DNA from: Kaistia sp. 32K
Lineage (GTDB): Bacteria; Pseudomonadota; Alphaproteobacteria; Rhizobiales; Kaistiaceae
Length of the DNA stretch: 64,000 nucleotides
Direction of reading: 5' to 3'
Assembly (NCBI RefSeq): GCF_016629525.1
Contig: NZ_AP024269.1
Location: forward strand, 1,364,001 to 1,428,000
Shown here: positions 54,683 to 63,414 of the stretch, piece after piece
Position numbering within the stretch: the stretch's first letter is position 1
Layout of the letters: every line of letters starts with the position of its first letter
Position numbers and translations under genes: made by a program
The notes under the pieces: model-generated
The model's input: only the letters and a program-made list of their open reading frames with translations
Told to the model about the DNA's origin: nothing
Database searches by the model: none

Positions 54683-54943
54683 TCAGACCCCCAGGAGATC
54701 CGGATCGACCGACAGGATCTCGGCGATGGCGGCGCGTTCTTCCGGCAACAAATCGCTGCCGCGCTCGGCCAGCATGATGATGATCAGGTCGACGCCGGAG
54801 CGGTCGCTCAGTTCGCTGCAGGTGAACCCGCGCCATTGCCGGAGCGCGGTCAGGGTCGACGTGCCGTCGCCGATCGTGGTCATCACGCCTTCCGGCAGAT
54901 ATCCGAATGAAGCCCGGCTGACTTCCGCAGATTGCATGGTCAT
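54683..54943 (-). CDS. Small protein with degenerate helix-turn-helix
   Basis: An 86-residue protein. Residues 30-85 (LTALRQWRGFTCSELSDRSG, then VDLIIIMLAERGSDLLPEER and AIAEILSVDPDLL) have the helix pattern of an XRE/Cro-type HTH. It is convergent with the MFS gene. No partner gene or operator is apparent. Confidence in the HTH is moderate. Confidence 0.6.
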   Translation of the reverse strand: MTMQSAEVSRASFGYLPEGVMTTIGDGTSTLTALRQWRGFTCSELSDRSGVDLIIIMLAERGSDLLPEERAAIAEILSVDPDLLGV

Positions 54944-55078
54944 TGTCGCATTCCTCCCGCACCCCCAACGCGCCAGCCCGCGTTTGGATGCAGGGCAATA
55001 TGACCTTCCCTAACGGCATGCGCGACCGCGCCGAAGTTGATCTTTCAACACAAGCGCGTGAGATGTTCGCGAGCGAGC

Positions 55079-55516
55079 TCAGCCCATCCAGCTCAGCGTG
55101 ATCGCCGCGAGCACCAGATAGCGGCCGACCTTGGCGATGGTGACGAGGACGAGAAACATCGGCAGCGGCTCGCGCAGGACGCCTGCGACGACGGTGAGCG
55201 GATCGCCGATGACGGGCGCCCAGCTCAGGAGCAGCGACCATTTTCCGTAGCGCCGATACCAGTTTTCCGCCTGCGCCAGCCGCTCGGGACTGACGGGAAA
55301 CCAGCGCCGGTCGCGATAACGCGCGACGCCGCGGCCGAGGAACCAGTTGATCAGCGAGCCGAGAACATTGCCGAGGCTTGCCACCGCGAGCAGCAGCCAC
55401 GGCGAATAATCGGCGAGCAGCAGCCCGACCAGCACGGCCTCCGACTGCATCGGCAGGATGGTCGCGGCGGCGAGTGCGGCCAGGAACAGCCCGGTATAGG
55501 CGGCAAGCCCGGTCAT
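55079..55516 (-). CDS. YqaA/DedA-family membrane protein
   Basis: A 145-residue protein with three to four hydrophobic segments. It matches the YqaA branch of the DedA/SNARE-associated family: ATILPMQSEAVLVGLLLA, GNVLGSLINWFLGRG, then LLSWAPVIGDPLTVVAGVLR with the family Gly/Asp/Pro block. The family is implicated in lipid flipping and envelope homeostasis. The ATG at 55514-55516 is chosen because the upstream extension is Arg/Pro-rich and not family-like. Confidence 0.88.
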   Translation of the reverse strand: MTGLAAYTGLFLAALAAATILPMQSEAVLVGLLLADYSPWLLLAVASLGNVLGSLINWFLGRGVARYRDRRWFPVSPERLAQAENWYRRYGKWSLLLSWAPVIGDPLTVVAGVLREPLPMFLVLVTIAKVGRYLVLAAITLSWMG

Positions 55517-55706
55517 CGGGTGGCGCGGCCCGGGCGGGCGGGTCGGGCAGGTCGTCGGCAGGACAAACGTGCAGGCTCTCGGCTGGAACGGGGACGGGGT
55601 CCGTGATTGGGATCCTGCATAGGGGGCCGCCGGTGTGGTGGCAACCGGGGGGCTTCGCTGTGGGAAGGGTGCGCATGTCGTGCGAACAGTCACGGTTCGG
55701 CCGCCG

Positions 55707-55853
55707 GCCCTGGAACGCCCCGACATCCCCACCCTCGCCGTCATCCCTGCGAAAGCAGGGATCCATGCATCCGCCGGACTCCCGGTATTCCGGCTGAATG
55801 GATCCCGGATCTCCGCTCCGCTGCGTCCGGGATGACGGCGAGGGTGGGGACGC
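55707..55853. repeat. Bipartite palindromic repeat in a 145-bp duplication, copy 1
   Basis: The element CGTCATCCCTGC-GAAA-GCAGGGATCCAT ... TGAATGGATCCCGGA...TCCGGGATGACGG (55737-55840), preceded by TGGAACGCCCCGACATCCCC. It is nearly identical to 56141-56285. Both lie in the 866-bp gap 55517-56382, which otherwise holds the inverted pair 55918/56029 and no gene I can support. Confidence 0.8.
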
Positions 55854-55917
55854 GTGGCGTTTCGAGGGTTCAGACGGCGGCCAGCTACAGAGCCTTGCGG
55901 ACAGATCGACCGACACC

Positions 55918-55968
55918 GCCATCATCCTGAGGTGCTTCGCGCGAGCGAAGCCTCGAAGGAGGGGCCAG
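55918..55968 (+). repeat. CATCCTGAGGTGC repeat, left member of an inverted pair
   Basis: GCCATCATCCTGAGGTGC ... GCCTCGAAGGAGGG-GCCAG. The inverse of 56029-56080, 60 bp away. A diverged third copy is at 63276-63326. Confidence 0.75.
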
Positions 55969-56028
55969 TTTGCCGACGACGTCCGGAAGTCAGGCGAAAT
56001 CCGACGGGATCTACATCAGGGGCGTTTC

Positions 56029-56080
56029 CTGGACCCTCCTTCGAGGCCCGGCTGCGCCGGGCACCTCAGGATGATGGCGG
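56029..56080 (-). repeat. CATCCTGAGGTGC repeat, right member of an inverted pair
   Basis: CTGGACCCTCCTTCGAGGC-CCGGC-TGC-GCCGG-GCACCTCAGGATGATGG, inverted relative to 55918-55968 and containing its own small hairpin. Confidence 0.75.
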
Positions 56081-56140
56081 AGTTTAGGGATGTCGTAAGG
56101 GGAACCTGCCGCGCCGGCACGCCGCTGTCGCCCGGCAAAT

Positions 56141-56285
56141 GGCCTTGGAACGCCCCGACATCCCCACCCTCCACCGTCATCCCTGCGAAAGCAGGGATCC
56201 ATCCATCCGCCGGACTCCCGATTTCCCGGCTGAATGGATCCCGGATCTCCGCTCCGCTGCGTCCGGGATGACGGCGAGCGTGCGG
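56141..56285. repeat. Bipartite palindromic repeat in a 145-bp duplication, copy 2
   Basis: Nearly identical to 55707-55853 over its whole length, in the same orientation, 434 bp further on. It ends about 100 bp before the monooxygenase gene. Confidence 0.8.
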
Positions 56286-56382
56286 GTGCAGGGGGAGGCG
56301 AGAGGCGAGCGGTCTTCATCGACTGGCTTTCGGTCGTCGCATTTGCGACAGGGCGACTGGAACATCGGCGGAGATTCGGAGC

Positions 56383-56673
56383 ATGCTGAAGGTCATCGCG
56401 CAGGATTTCATCAAGCAGGACAGCGTCGAGCTCGTGCTGCCGCTCTATCGCGAGCTGGTCGAGAAGACGCGGCAGGAGCCGCTTTGTCTCGCCTATGACC
56501 TTTTCATCGACCAGAAGGATCCCGGCCACTTCATCTTCATCGAGGCATGGCCGGATCGCGCAGCGCTCGATGCGCATTGCCGGAGCGAGCATTTCACCCG
56601 GCTGGTCCCGCTTATCGACGCGCATCAGCGCCAGGCCGGCACCTATATCCTGATGGACGCGTTTGCCGGCTGA
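56383..56673 (+). CDS. Antibiotic biosynthesis monooxygenase (ABM)-domain protein
   Basis: A 96-residue dimeric alpha/beta-barrel protein of the ABM/quinol monooxygenase type: LKVIAQDFIKQDSVELVLPL, CLAYDLFIDQKDPGHFIFIE, WPDRAALDAHCRSEHFTRL. YgiN-like proteins of this length oxidise quinols or degrade haem. Its last 31 bp overlap the convergent batD gene. Confidence 0.88.
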   Translation: MLKVIAQDFIKQDSVELVLPLYRELVEKTRQEPLCLAYDLFIDQKDPGHFIFIEAWPDRAALDAHCRSEHFTRLVPLIDAHQRQAGTYILMDAFAG

Positions 56674-57977
56674 GAGAGACCGGTATTCGCCGGGTTGAGC
56701 GGCGGCAGCGGCGGGGCCGCGCGCTCCGCCGGTGTCGCGAGGGCGGCGCGGCGATAGAGGCGGAGCTTTGACAGGAGCTCGTGCGCCATCGCCCTCGACC
56801 ATGCTGGCCGCTTGGCAGATTTGTCGGCGAACAGCGCCGCCTCGAGCACGCTTGCATCGGGCGGTGGCGGCCAGGCGGCGGGCAGGCGGGAGCGCCAGGT
56901 GGCGAGCGCCGCGTAGATCGCCGCCACGTCGCCGCTGCCGCAGGCGCGGGTGAGCGCTTTGAATGCCGCCGGCTCGGACACGGCCCATTCGGCGCGGCGG
57001 CGGGCGGTGTGGGCGCGTCCTTTTCGCCAGAGCATCGCGAGCGCTAGCGCGGCGAGGATCGCGATTGCCGCGAGCGACACCCAGACCGCCGGCCGGACCG
57101 GCTTCGAGGCGGCGCCCGGCGTGGCAGCCGGCGCCGGCCCTGCCTGGACCGTGACGGTCGTGGCCGCGCTGGTGGCGCTTTCCGCCTGCTTGTCGGCGAG
57201 GTTCCACCAGGGCTGCGCCACGGCCGGCAAGGCGAACGAGCCTGCCTTCTCAAACACATAGGTCACCTTGTCGACGCGCCTGCCGGTGATCGTGCCGCGC
57301 TCGCTCTGGTCCTGGCTGACGGGCGCGTCGACATAGACGCGGACCCCGTCGGGGGCGGGGAAGGCAAGGTCGCGCATGGCGAGCGCCGGGATGTCCGTTG
57401 CCGTGCGGGTGATGGTGCGGACGAGCGCGTCGCCCGGATGGAACGTGCCGGCGGGATCGGGCATCCAGCTCTGCTCGAGCGTCAGCTTTTCGGTCGCCAC
57501 CACGAGCGAATTGGCGTCGATGCCCTCCGGCGCGACGATTGTCTCCTGCACGCTCTGGCCGGCGATCGTGCCGGTGACGCCGCCGGCGCGGTCGAGCAGG
57601 GTGACGGTCGCGGGCGGGATCTCGAGCGGGCCACTGCGGCGCGGGAACACGGCGAATTCAAAACGCTGGCCGACATAGGCGGCGCCGTCGACCGTGTCGC
57701 GGATCGTCGTTCCCTGTGTCTCGAAGCGCATCACCTGCGCGCCGGGCATGTCGGGAATGGCGACGCGCGGCGGGCGCGGCATGTCGCCGGGAAACAGCAC
57801 GTCGACATAGAGCGAAACATGCTGGCCGATCACGGCGCCTTCCTTCGGGTCGAGCGTGGTGCGGACGACCGGGGCTGTTGCTGGGGCGGCCGCCGGCGCC
57901 GCATCGGGTGGCGTCTGCTGCGCCAAGGCCGGCACGATGGCGAAGAGGAACGCGAGGGCGGCGAGGGCGTGTCTCAT
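56643..57977 (-). CDS. BatD-like protein
   Basis: A 444-residue protein with a signal peptide (ALAALAFLFAIVPALAQ), an extracytoplasmic beta-rich region (about 40-290; EGAVIGQHVSLYVDVLFPGD and VGQRFEFAVFPRRSGPLEIP are typical of BatD), one membrane helix (PAVWVSLAAIAILAALALAM) and a cytoplasmic helical tail. It is the last gene of the MoxR-Bat operon; its ATG overlaps the upstream stop codon by 4 bases. Confidence 0.85.
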   Translation of the reverse strand: MRHALAALAFLFAIVPALAQQTPPDAAPAAAPATAPVVRTTLDPKEGAVIGQHVSLYVDVLFPGDMPRPPRVAIPDMPGAQVMRFETQGTTIRDTVDGAAYVGQRFEFAVFPRRSGPLEIPPATVTLLDRAGGVTGTIAGQSVQETIVAPEGIDANSLVVATEKLTLEQSWMPDPAGTFHPGDALVRTITRTATDIPALAMRDLAFPAPDGVRVYVDAPVSQDQSERGTITGRRVDKVTYVFEKAGSFALPAVAQPWWNLADKQAESATSAATTVTVQAGPAPAATPGAASKPVRPAVWVSLAAIAILAALALAMLWRKGRAHTARRRAEWAVSEPAAFKALTRACGSGDVAAIYAALATWRSRLPAAWPPPPDASVLEAALFADKSAKRPAWSRAMAHELLSKLRLYRRAALATPAERAAPPLPPLNPANTGLSQPANASIRI

Positions 57978-58624
57978 GGCTGGGCCCCCGCCGGTGGTGG
58001 CGTCGCCTGCAGCTGATAGGCGAAGCGGGCGCGCAGGAAATCGGCCGGCTTGGTCTGCACCCGCTTCAGCCAGAGCGCGCGGACCTGTTCGTCGCTCATC
58101 GGCTGGTCGTTGACCTGCGTGTCCTGGCCGTCCGGGTTCTTGGCGTCCTTGTCGTAGACGATCTCGTCGGCGCCTTCCTCCTGGTCGCCGAGATCGCCGC
58201 CGGGCGCCTTCATCTTGTCGGCGCGGATCTGCGCCAGTTTTCGGTTCGCGGTCGCGTCGTCCCAGCCGGGCTTCAGTTCCAGCGCGCGGTCATAGCGGCC
58301 GACCGCCGCCTCGTACTGGCCGAGCATGACCAGCGCGTTGCCCTGGTCATAGGCGCCTTCCGCCGTGTCGCGGCGGCTGAACGCCTCGGCTGCCGCCTTG
58401 AAATCGCCCGCCCGCATCAACGCCGCGCCGCGCCAGACGGGGTCGCGAAAACTTTCCGCCGCGTCGGCATAGCGGCCTCGTTCGAAGAGATAGCGGCCGC
58501 GCTGGTCGGGCGAGGCCCAGAGGTCGTTCCAGCCCATCTTCGCCGCGCCGAGCGCCAGCGCCGTGACGGCGACGCCGAGGACAAGGAGCGCCTTTCGGCC
58601 GATCCGGGGCGGGGACGTTGTCAT
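57974..58624 (-). CDS. BatC-like TPR protein
   Basis: A 216-residue protein: one N-terminal membrane helix (ALLVLGVAVTALALGAAKM), two to three TPR-like repeats (GRYLFERGRYADAAESFRDP, QGNALVMLGQYEAAVGRYDR), and a charged Asp/Gln-rich tail. The position between the VWA gene and batD and the TPR content match BatC. It overlaps both neighbours by 4 bases. Confidence 0.8.
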   Translation of the reverse strand: MTTSPPRIGRKALLVLGVAVTALALGAAKMGWNDLWASPDQRGRYLFERGRYADAAESFRDPVWRGAALMRAGDFKAAAEAFSRRDTAEGAYDQGNALVMLGQYEAAVGRYDRALELKPGWDDATANRKLAQIRADKMKAPGGDLGDQEEGADEIVYDKDAKNPDGQDTQVNDQPMSDEQVRALWLKRVQTKPADFLRARFAYQLQATPPPAGAQP

Positions 58625-59538
58625 GCCAGCACCCAGCCGCGGCGGAACCAGAGGAGCGCGATCAGCGCGATCAGCGGCATCAGCCAGTAGCCGGCTTCCT
58701 CCCAGCGCTCGCCCTCGCCCTGGCCGAGGGTGGGGGCGGCGCCAGCGGCGAGGCGGCGGCTCATCGTCTCGACGTCGGCATCGTCGACGCTGGTTGCGAC
58801 CAGCGTCGCGCCGAGCGCCTTCGCCGCGTCGGCGAGGCCGGCATCGGCGGCGACATCCGGTGGCGTCAGGCCGAGGATGGTCACCGGCACGGCGGGCTTT
58901 GCCAGCGTCGCGGCCTCGTCGGGCGCCGCCGTGTCGGCGAGGACGAGGATCGAGCCGCCGAGCTTCGCGTCCGCAAGTACCGAGGCGGCGAGCGTCACCG
59001 CCTCGCCAAGCGCGTCGCCCTCGCGCGGCATGATCTCCGGCGACAGCGCCTTCGCCATGGTCAACACGACGTCGCCATCGACGGTCGGCGGCAGGACGAG
59101 ATGGGCGGAGCCGGCATAGGCGACGAGGCCGGTCGGCGCGCCGGCGCGGCTCTTCAAGAGGTCGTCGAGCTTCTGGCGGGCGCGATCGAGCCGAGTCGGG
59201 GCGAGGTCGGTCGTCAGCATGGACGGCGTCACCTTGAGGAGGATCATTGCCGGCCGCGCGGCGGCGGCGAAGGGCGAGGGCACCTCGCGCCAGGTCGGGC
59301 CGGCGAGGGCGACGATGCCGAGGATCCAGCCCAGAAGCGCGACGTCGCCGGGACGGATGCGGCGGCGCGCCTCGCCGCCGGTGACGAGATGCTTCAGGAG
59401 CTCGGGATCGATCACCTTCTGCCAGCGATTGGTGCTGTCAGCCGAGCGCCGCTCCGCCCACCAGAGCAGGAAGGCCGGCAAGAGCAGCAGCAGCCACCAG
59501 GGGCGAATGAAATGGAAGGCGGCGAGGAACGTGCTCAT
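58621..59538 (-). CDS. BatB-like VWA protein with degenerate MIDAS
   Basis: A 305-residue protein with membrane helices at the N terminus (about 13-29 and 66-82) and C terminus (about 283-300) around a von Willebrand A-like domain. The metal site DxSxS is replaced by KVTPS (Lys102, Thr104, Ser106), so metal-dependent ligand binding is unlikely by this route. The following MLTTDLAPTRLDRARQKLDD aligns with intact VWA proteins. It is coupled to batA and batC by 4-base overlaps. Confidence 0.82.
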   Translation of the reverse strand: MSTFLAAFHFIRPWWLLLLLPAFLLWWAERRSADSTNRWQKVIDPELLKHLVTGGEARRRIRPGDVALLGWILGIVALAGPTWREVPSPFAAAARPAMILLKVTPSMLTTDLAPTRLDRARQKLDDLLKSRAGAPTGLVAYAGSAHLVLPPTVDGDVVLTMAKALSPEIMPREGDALGEAVTLAASVLADAKLGGSILVLADTAAPDEAATLAKPAVPVTILGLTPPDVAADAGLADAAKALGATLVATSVDDADVETMSRRLAAGAAPTLGQGEGERWEEAGYWLMPLIALIALLWFRRGWVLA

Positions 59539-60542
59539 GCCGCCTCCACTTTCGCTTCGCCCGCCGGGCGGCGATGCGGCCAGCGCACCAGCAGCAGCGC
59601 CTGGCCGAGCATGGAGACGACCACCAGCGCCCCGAGCGGGATCCAGTAGAGCTCCGTCTTCGGGCGGAAGGTGACGGTGTCGACCTTGCGGGTCTCGATC
59701 TGGTCGAGCTTGTCGTAGATGGTCGCCAGCTGCTCGCGGTCCATGGCGCGGTAATAGCCGCCGCCGGTGGCGCTGGCGACGTCCTGCAGCGCCGCCTCGT
59801 CGAGCTTGTCCTCGCCGGCGGCGGCGGGGTCACCGACCGCGACGGTGTGGATGACGATGCCGTTGGCCTTGGCGATGCGGGCCGCCTGGTCGGGCGGGAT
59901 CTGGCTCGCCGTGTCGTTGCCGTCGGTGAGCGCGATCATGGTCTTCGCCGGTACGGTCGACTTGGCGAACATGTTGATGCCGAGGCCGATGGCGTCGCCG
60001 AAGGCGGTGCGCGGCCCGGCCATGCCGACCTGCATCTCGTTCACCAACCGCTCGGACAAGGCCAGATCGGTGGTGAAGGGCGCCAGCGTGAACGGCGCGT
60101 CGCCGAACACGACGACGCCGACCCGGTCGCCCTCGCGCCGCTTCAGGAAGTCGGTCAGCACGCCCTTGACGGCGGTCAGCCGGTTGACGGTGGCGCCGCT
60201 CGCATCGGTGAAATCCTTGGTGTCCATCGAGCCGGAGAGGTCGACGAGCAGCAGCAGGTCGCGCGCCGGCTTGTCGAAATGCAGCGGCGGCTCGATCCAT
60301 TGCGGTCGCATCAGCGCTGCGACGGCGAGAAGCCAGCAGAGCGTGAGCAGGATGCTGCGCCGGATGCCGCGTCGGCCGACGACGGCGCCGCCCTCGGGCT
60401 TCGCACCGGTCAGCGTCACCAGCCTGGTGAAGAACGGCACCCGCAGCGCCGGCCGGCGCTCGCGATGGCGCGGCAGCCAGTAATAGACGACGAGCGGCAG
60501 CGGCAGAAGCAGGATGAGCCAGGGATAGGCGAAGCTCGGCAT
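59535..60542 (-). CDS. BatA-like VWA protein with intact MIDAS
   Basis: A 335-residue protein: N-terminal helices (LILLLPLPLVVYYWL and ILLTLCWLLAVAALM), a VWA domain with MIDAS DLSGSM (Asp101, Ser103, Ser105), the conserved Thr in GPRTAFGDAIG and Asp in ALTDGNDT, and a C-terminal helix (LYWIPLGALVVVSMLGQALL). The domain faces the periplasm. The ATG at 60540-60542 follows the DUF4381 stop codon by 2 bp. Confidence 0.9.
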   Translation of the reverse strand: MPSFAYPWLILLLPLPLVVYYWLPRHRERRPALRVPFFTRLVTLTGAKPEGGAVVGRRGIRRSILLTLCWLLAVAALMRPQWIEPPLHFDKPARDLLLLVDLSGSMDTKDFTDASGATVNRLTAVKGVLTDFLKRREGDRVGVVVFGDAPFTLAPFTTDLALSERLVNEMQVGMAGPRTAFGDAIGLGINMFAKSTVPAKTMIALTDGNDTASQIPPDQAARIAKANGIVIHTVAVGDPAAAGEDKLDEAALQDVASATGGGYYRAMDREQLATIYDKLDQIETRKVDTVTFRPKTELYWIPLGALVVVSMLGQALLLVRWPHRRPAGEAKVEAA

Positions 60543-60544
60543 GG

Positions 60545-61018
60545 CTACCACCCCGCCGCGCGGTGGCGGCGCAGCCAGTCGCGCGCCGCATTCCGGATGG
60601 CGCGATCGTCGGACGGGACCGAGGCGCCGAGGGCGATCTGCGGCAAGGGGGCGGCCGGGCCGCTTTCGAAGGCCTGCATCCGCCCGGTCGTGTCGAGGAA
60701 GCGGAGCCAGGCGATCCCGGTCAGGCCGGCGACCTCGGCACGCGGGAAGGCCACCAGCGCGGCGCGCTTCAGGATCGCCGACAGCCTCTCGGCGCCCTCG
60801 GCGTCGAGCGGCGCGGGCAGGGCGGCGAGCTCCTTCAGCGCCGCGCGGCGATAGGCATCGTGGCGATGGCGGACGATCTGTCGTGCGGCGAAGAGCGCCA
60901 ACAGGGCGGCGAGTGCGGCGGCGAGGATCCACCAGCCGGGCGCCGGTGGCCAATAGGAGACCGGCGGCGGCAGCACGATGTCGCGCAGATTGGAGAGATC
61001 GGAGGGATCGCCGCTCAT
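60545..61018 (-). CDS. DUF4381-family protein
   Basis: A 157-residue protein: a short N-terminal segment (LRDIVLPPPVSYWPPAPGWW), one membrane helix (ILAAALAALLALFAARQIV) and a cytoplasmic helical domain (AYRRAALKELAALPAPLDAE, AGLTGIAWLRFLDTT). This is DUF4381, a regular member of MoxR-DUF58-VWA operons. It overlaps the DUF58 gene by 4 bases. Confidence 0.85.
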   Translation of the reverse strand: MSGDPSDLSNLRDIVLPPPVSYWPPAPGWWILAAALAALLALFAARQIVRHRHDAYRRAALKELAALPAPLDAEGAERLSAILKRAALVAFPRAEVAGLTGIAWLRFLDTTGRMQAFESGPAAPLPQIALGASVPSDDRAIRNAARDWLRRHRAAGW

Positions 61019-62001
61019 GACGCCGCCCGTGCGCCGGTTCGCGCATGCGCCAGCCGCTGGCCGAGAAGGTCGCGCAACTGGGCCGAGACGTCCCGGCCGG
61101 TCTCGATCGGCAGCACCGGGATCGTCCGCTTCCGCGAGAAGCTCTCGAGGCTGTCGCGCCGCTCGGAAAAGCTCTGCGCGAAGCGGCCGCGCAGCGCCGT
61201 CGAGCCGCTGTCGACCTCGATCTGGTTGTCGCCCTCGCCGACGATGACGCGACCGAGCGCCGGCAGCTCCGCCTCGATCGGATCGGAGACGAAGATCGCC
61301 AGCACGTCGTTATGCGCGGTGATCTTCGTCACCAGCTTCACCGTCTCGGCGTCGGCGCCATAGGCGTCGGAGATGACGCAGACGAGGCCATCGTGATGGA
61401 CGAGCCGGGCGGCGCGCCGCAGCGCCTCGTTGAACAGGCCGGGATCGGCGGCGCGCTCGTCGGTCGCCTTCAGCGCCGCGTTCTGCCGCGCCACCTCGTG
61501 CAGGATCGGCAGCACGCCCTTTTCGCGCGCTTCCGGCTGGAGTTCGGTGATCCGGTCCTCGGAATAGACGATGGCGCCGATCCGGTCGCCGAGCGAGGTG
61601 ACGCGCCAGGCGGAGAGCGCGGCGGCTTCGGCCGCGGCGACGGATTTCATCATCAGTTTGCTGCCGAAGAACATCGACAGGCGCTGGTCGACGAGGAGCA
61701 GCACGCTGCGGTCGCGCTCCTCGGTGAAGACGCGGACATGCGGGCTGCCGAGCCGGGCCGTCGCCGCCCAGTCGATCGTGCGCGTGTCGTCGCCCTCGTA
61801 ATAATGGCGCAATTCCTCGAAATCGAGGCCGCGTCCGCGCAGCCGCGAGGCGTGGCGGCCGGTCAGCAGGCTGTGCACCGGCTGGCGCGGCAGGAAGCTG
61901 AAGCCCTTGGCGCTGTGGCGGAGCCGCAGCAATTCGTCGAGCGTCACATAGGCTCGCGCCGATCCCGAGGTCTTGTTGGCCACAAGCGTGGGTGCCGCCA
62001 T
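61015..62001 (-). CDS. DUF58-family protein
   Basis: A 328-residue cytoplasmic protein with the DUF58 signature RGLDFEELRHYYEGDDTRTI followed by DWAATARLGSPHVRVFTEER and a degenerate VWA-like fold (LLLVDQRLSMFFGS). DUF58 proteins act next to MoxR ATPases. The ATG at 61999-62001 begins 13 bp after the moxR stop codon. Confidence 0.9.
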   Translation of the reverse strand: MAAPTLVANKTSGSARAYVTLDELLRLRHSAKGFSFLPRQPVHSLLTGRHASRLRGRGLDFEELRHYYEGDDTRTIDWAATARLGSPHVRVFTEERDRSVLLLVDQRLSMFFGSKLMMKSVAAAEAAALSAWRVTSLGDRIGAIVYSEDRITELQPEAREKGVLPILHEVARQNAALKATDERAADPGLFNEALRRAARLVHHDGLVCVISDAYGADAETVKLVTKITAHNDVLAIFVSDPIEAELPALGRVIVGEGDNQIEVDSGSTALRGRFAQSFSERRDSLESFSRKRTIPVLPIETGRDVSAQLRDLLGQRLAHARTGARAAS

Positions 62002-62014
62002 CGTCGCCTCCCGA

Positions 62015-62986
62015 TCAAACCGCCACGGCGACCTGCTTGACGATCTCGTCGATGACGTCGTCGGCATGCAGCCCGTCGGCGCTCGCCTCGTAGGTCAGCG
62101 ACAGGCGATGGCGCAGGCAGTCATGCGCGACCGCCTGCACGTCCTCCGGCGTGACGTAGTCGCGGCCCTGCAGCCAGGCGAAGACGCGCGACGACTTGTC
62201 GAGCGCCAGCGAACCGCGCGGGCTGGCGCCGATGGCGATCCAGTCCTTCAGCTTGTCGCCGAACTCGGCCGGGCGCCGGCTCGCCGCGATCAGCGCGACG
62301 ATGTAGGTCTCGACCGCGTCGGCCGATTTCACCGCGTCGATCTCCTTGCGGGCGTCGAAGATCACCTGCTGCGGGATCTTTTCCGGATCGGCGGCGGACG
62401 TGCCGGCGGTCTCGGCGCGCACCAGCTGCAGCACCTTCACCTCGTCGCCGTCGCTCGGATAGTCGATCCGGACATGCATCAGGAAGCGGTCCATCTGGGC
62501 TTCGGGCAGCGGATAGGTGCCTTCCTGCTCGATCGGGTTCTGCGTTGCCAGCACCATGAAGAGATCCGGCAGCGTGTAGCGCTTGCCGGAGACGGTGACC
62601 TGGCGTTCCTCCATCGCCTCGAGCAGCGCCGACTGCACCTTGGCGGGGGCGCGGTTGATCTCGTCGGCGAGCACGAGGTTGCCGAAGATCGGCCCCTTGC
62701 GGAACTCGAACGAGCCGGCGCCGCCGGCATCGGTGCGATAGATCTCGCCGCCGGTGACGTCGGAGGGCAGCAGGTCCGGCGTGAACTGGATGCGGCTGAA
62801 TTCCGATTCCAGCGCCTTCGACAGGCTCTTGATGGCGCGCGTCTTGGCAAGGCCGGGCAGGCCCTCGACCAGCACGTTGCCATTGGCGAGCAGCGCGATG
62901 ACGAGCCGCTCGACCACGCGCTCCTGGCCAATGACGGCGGCGTTCACGCGCTTTTCGATTTCGAGGATGGAGTCGCGGGCTGTCAT
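62015..62986 (-). CDS. MoxR-family AAA+ ATPase
   Basis: A 323-residue ATPase. Walker A GLPGLAKT (42-49), Walker B LVLADE (104-109), sensor 1 in MVLATQNPIEQEGTYPLPEA, and arginine-finger region AQMDRFLMH. MoxR proteins act as chaperones for metal-dependent or VWA proteins. First gene of the seven-gene operon moxR-DUF58-DUF4381-batA-batB-batC-batD. Confidence 0.95.
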   Translation of the reverse strand: MTARDSILEIEKRVNAAVIGQERVVERLVIALLANGNVLVEGLPGLAKTRAIKSLSKALESEFSRIQFTPDLLPSDVTGGEIYRTDAGGAGSFEFRKGPIFGNLVLADEINRAPAKVQSALLEAMEERQVTVSGKRYTLPDLFMVLATQNPIEQEGTYPLPEAQMDRFLMHVRIDYPSDGDEVKVLQLVRAETAGTSAADPEKIPQQVIFDARKEIDAVKSADAVETYIVALIAASRRPAEFGDKLKDWIAIGASPRGSLALDKSSRVFAWLQGRDYVTPEDVQAVAHDCLRHRLSLTYEASADGLHADDVIDEIVKQVAVAV

Positions 62987-63119
62987 CGGGAGCGGGATCC
63001 GTCTGGCTGGAGGTGGGGTAGTTGGCTCTTCTGAAGGGAGAGGCGGGCGGGGGGTGGAGAGGGGTGGCGGCCGCTTTCAGTCCGATCTTCCTGCTTGATC
63101 CGAGTTGGTACACCCTCCG

Positions 63120-63229
63120 TCGTCATCCCGGCGAAGGCCGGGATCCATACACACCGGCCCGTGGCGAGCAGGCTGAGCCAAGCTTTCTTGGCCGGTGTTC
63201 ATGGGCCCCGGCCTTCGCCGGGGCGACGG
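63120..63229. repeat. Bipartite palindromic repeat, diverged
   Basis: CGTCATCCCGGCGAAGGCCG-GGATCCATACAC, a 60-bp spacer, then ATGGGCCCCGGCC-TTCG-CCGGGGCGACGG. One unit fits the family closely, the other has drifted. It takes up part of the 428-bp gap 62987-63414, where no gene is seen. Confidence 0.7.
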
Positions 63230-63275
63230 TGCACTGCGCACGGGCCATGGACTGCATGGCGACATCCGGTGTTCC

Positions 63276-63326
63276 CTGGACCCTCCTTCGCGGCCCGGCT
63301 GCGCCTGATATCTCAGGATGTTGGCT
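63276..63326 (-). repeat. CATCCTGAGG-type repeat, diverged copy
   Basis: CTGGACCCTCCTTCGCGGC-CCGGCTGCGCC-TGATATCTCAGGATG resembles 56029-56080 with several substitutions. Confidence 0.65.
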
Positions 63327-63414
63327 GAGTTTGGTGGGGAGAGGGGGACGCGCTTCTCCGGGAACGTCGAAGAAGCGCGCTGAGGTTCCAATATCGCCAC
63401 CGGCTGCTCCCGCC

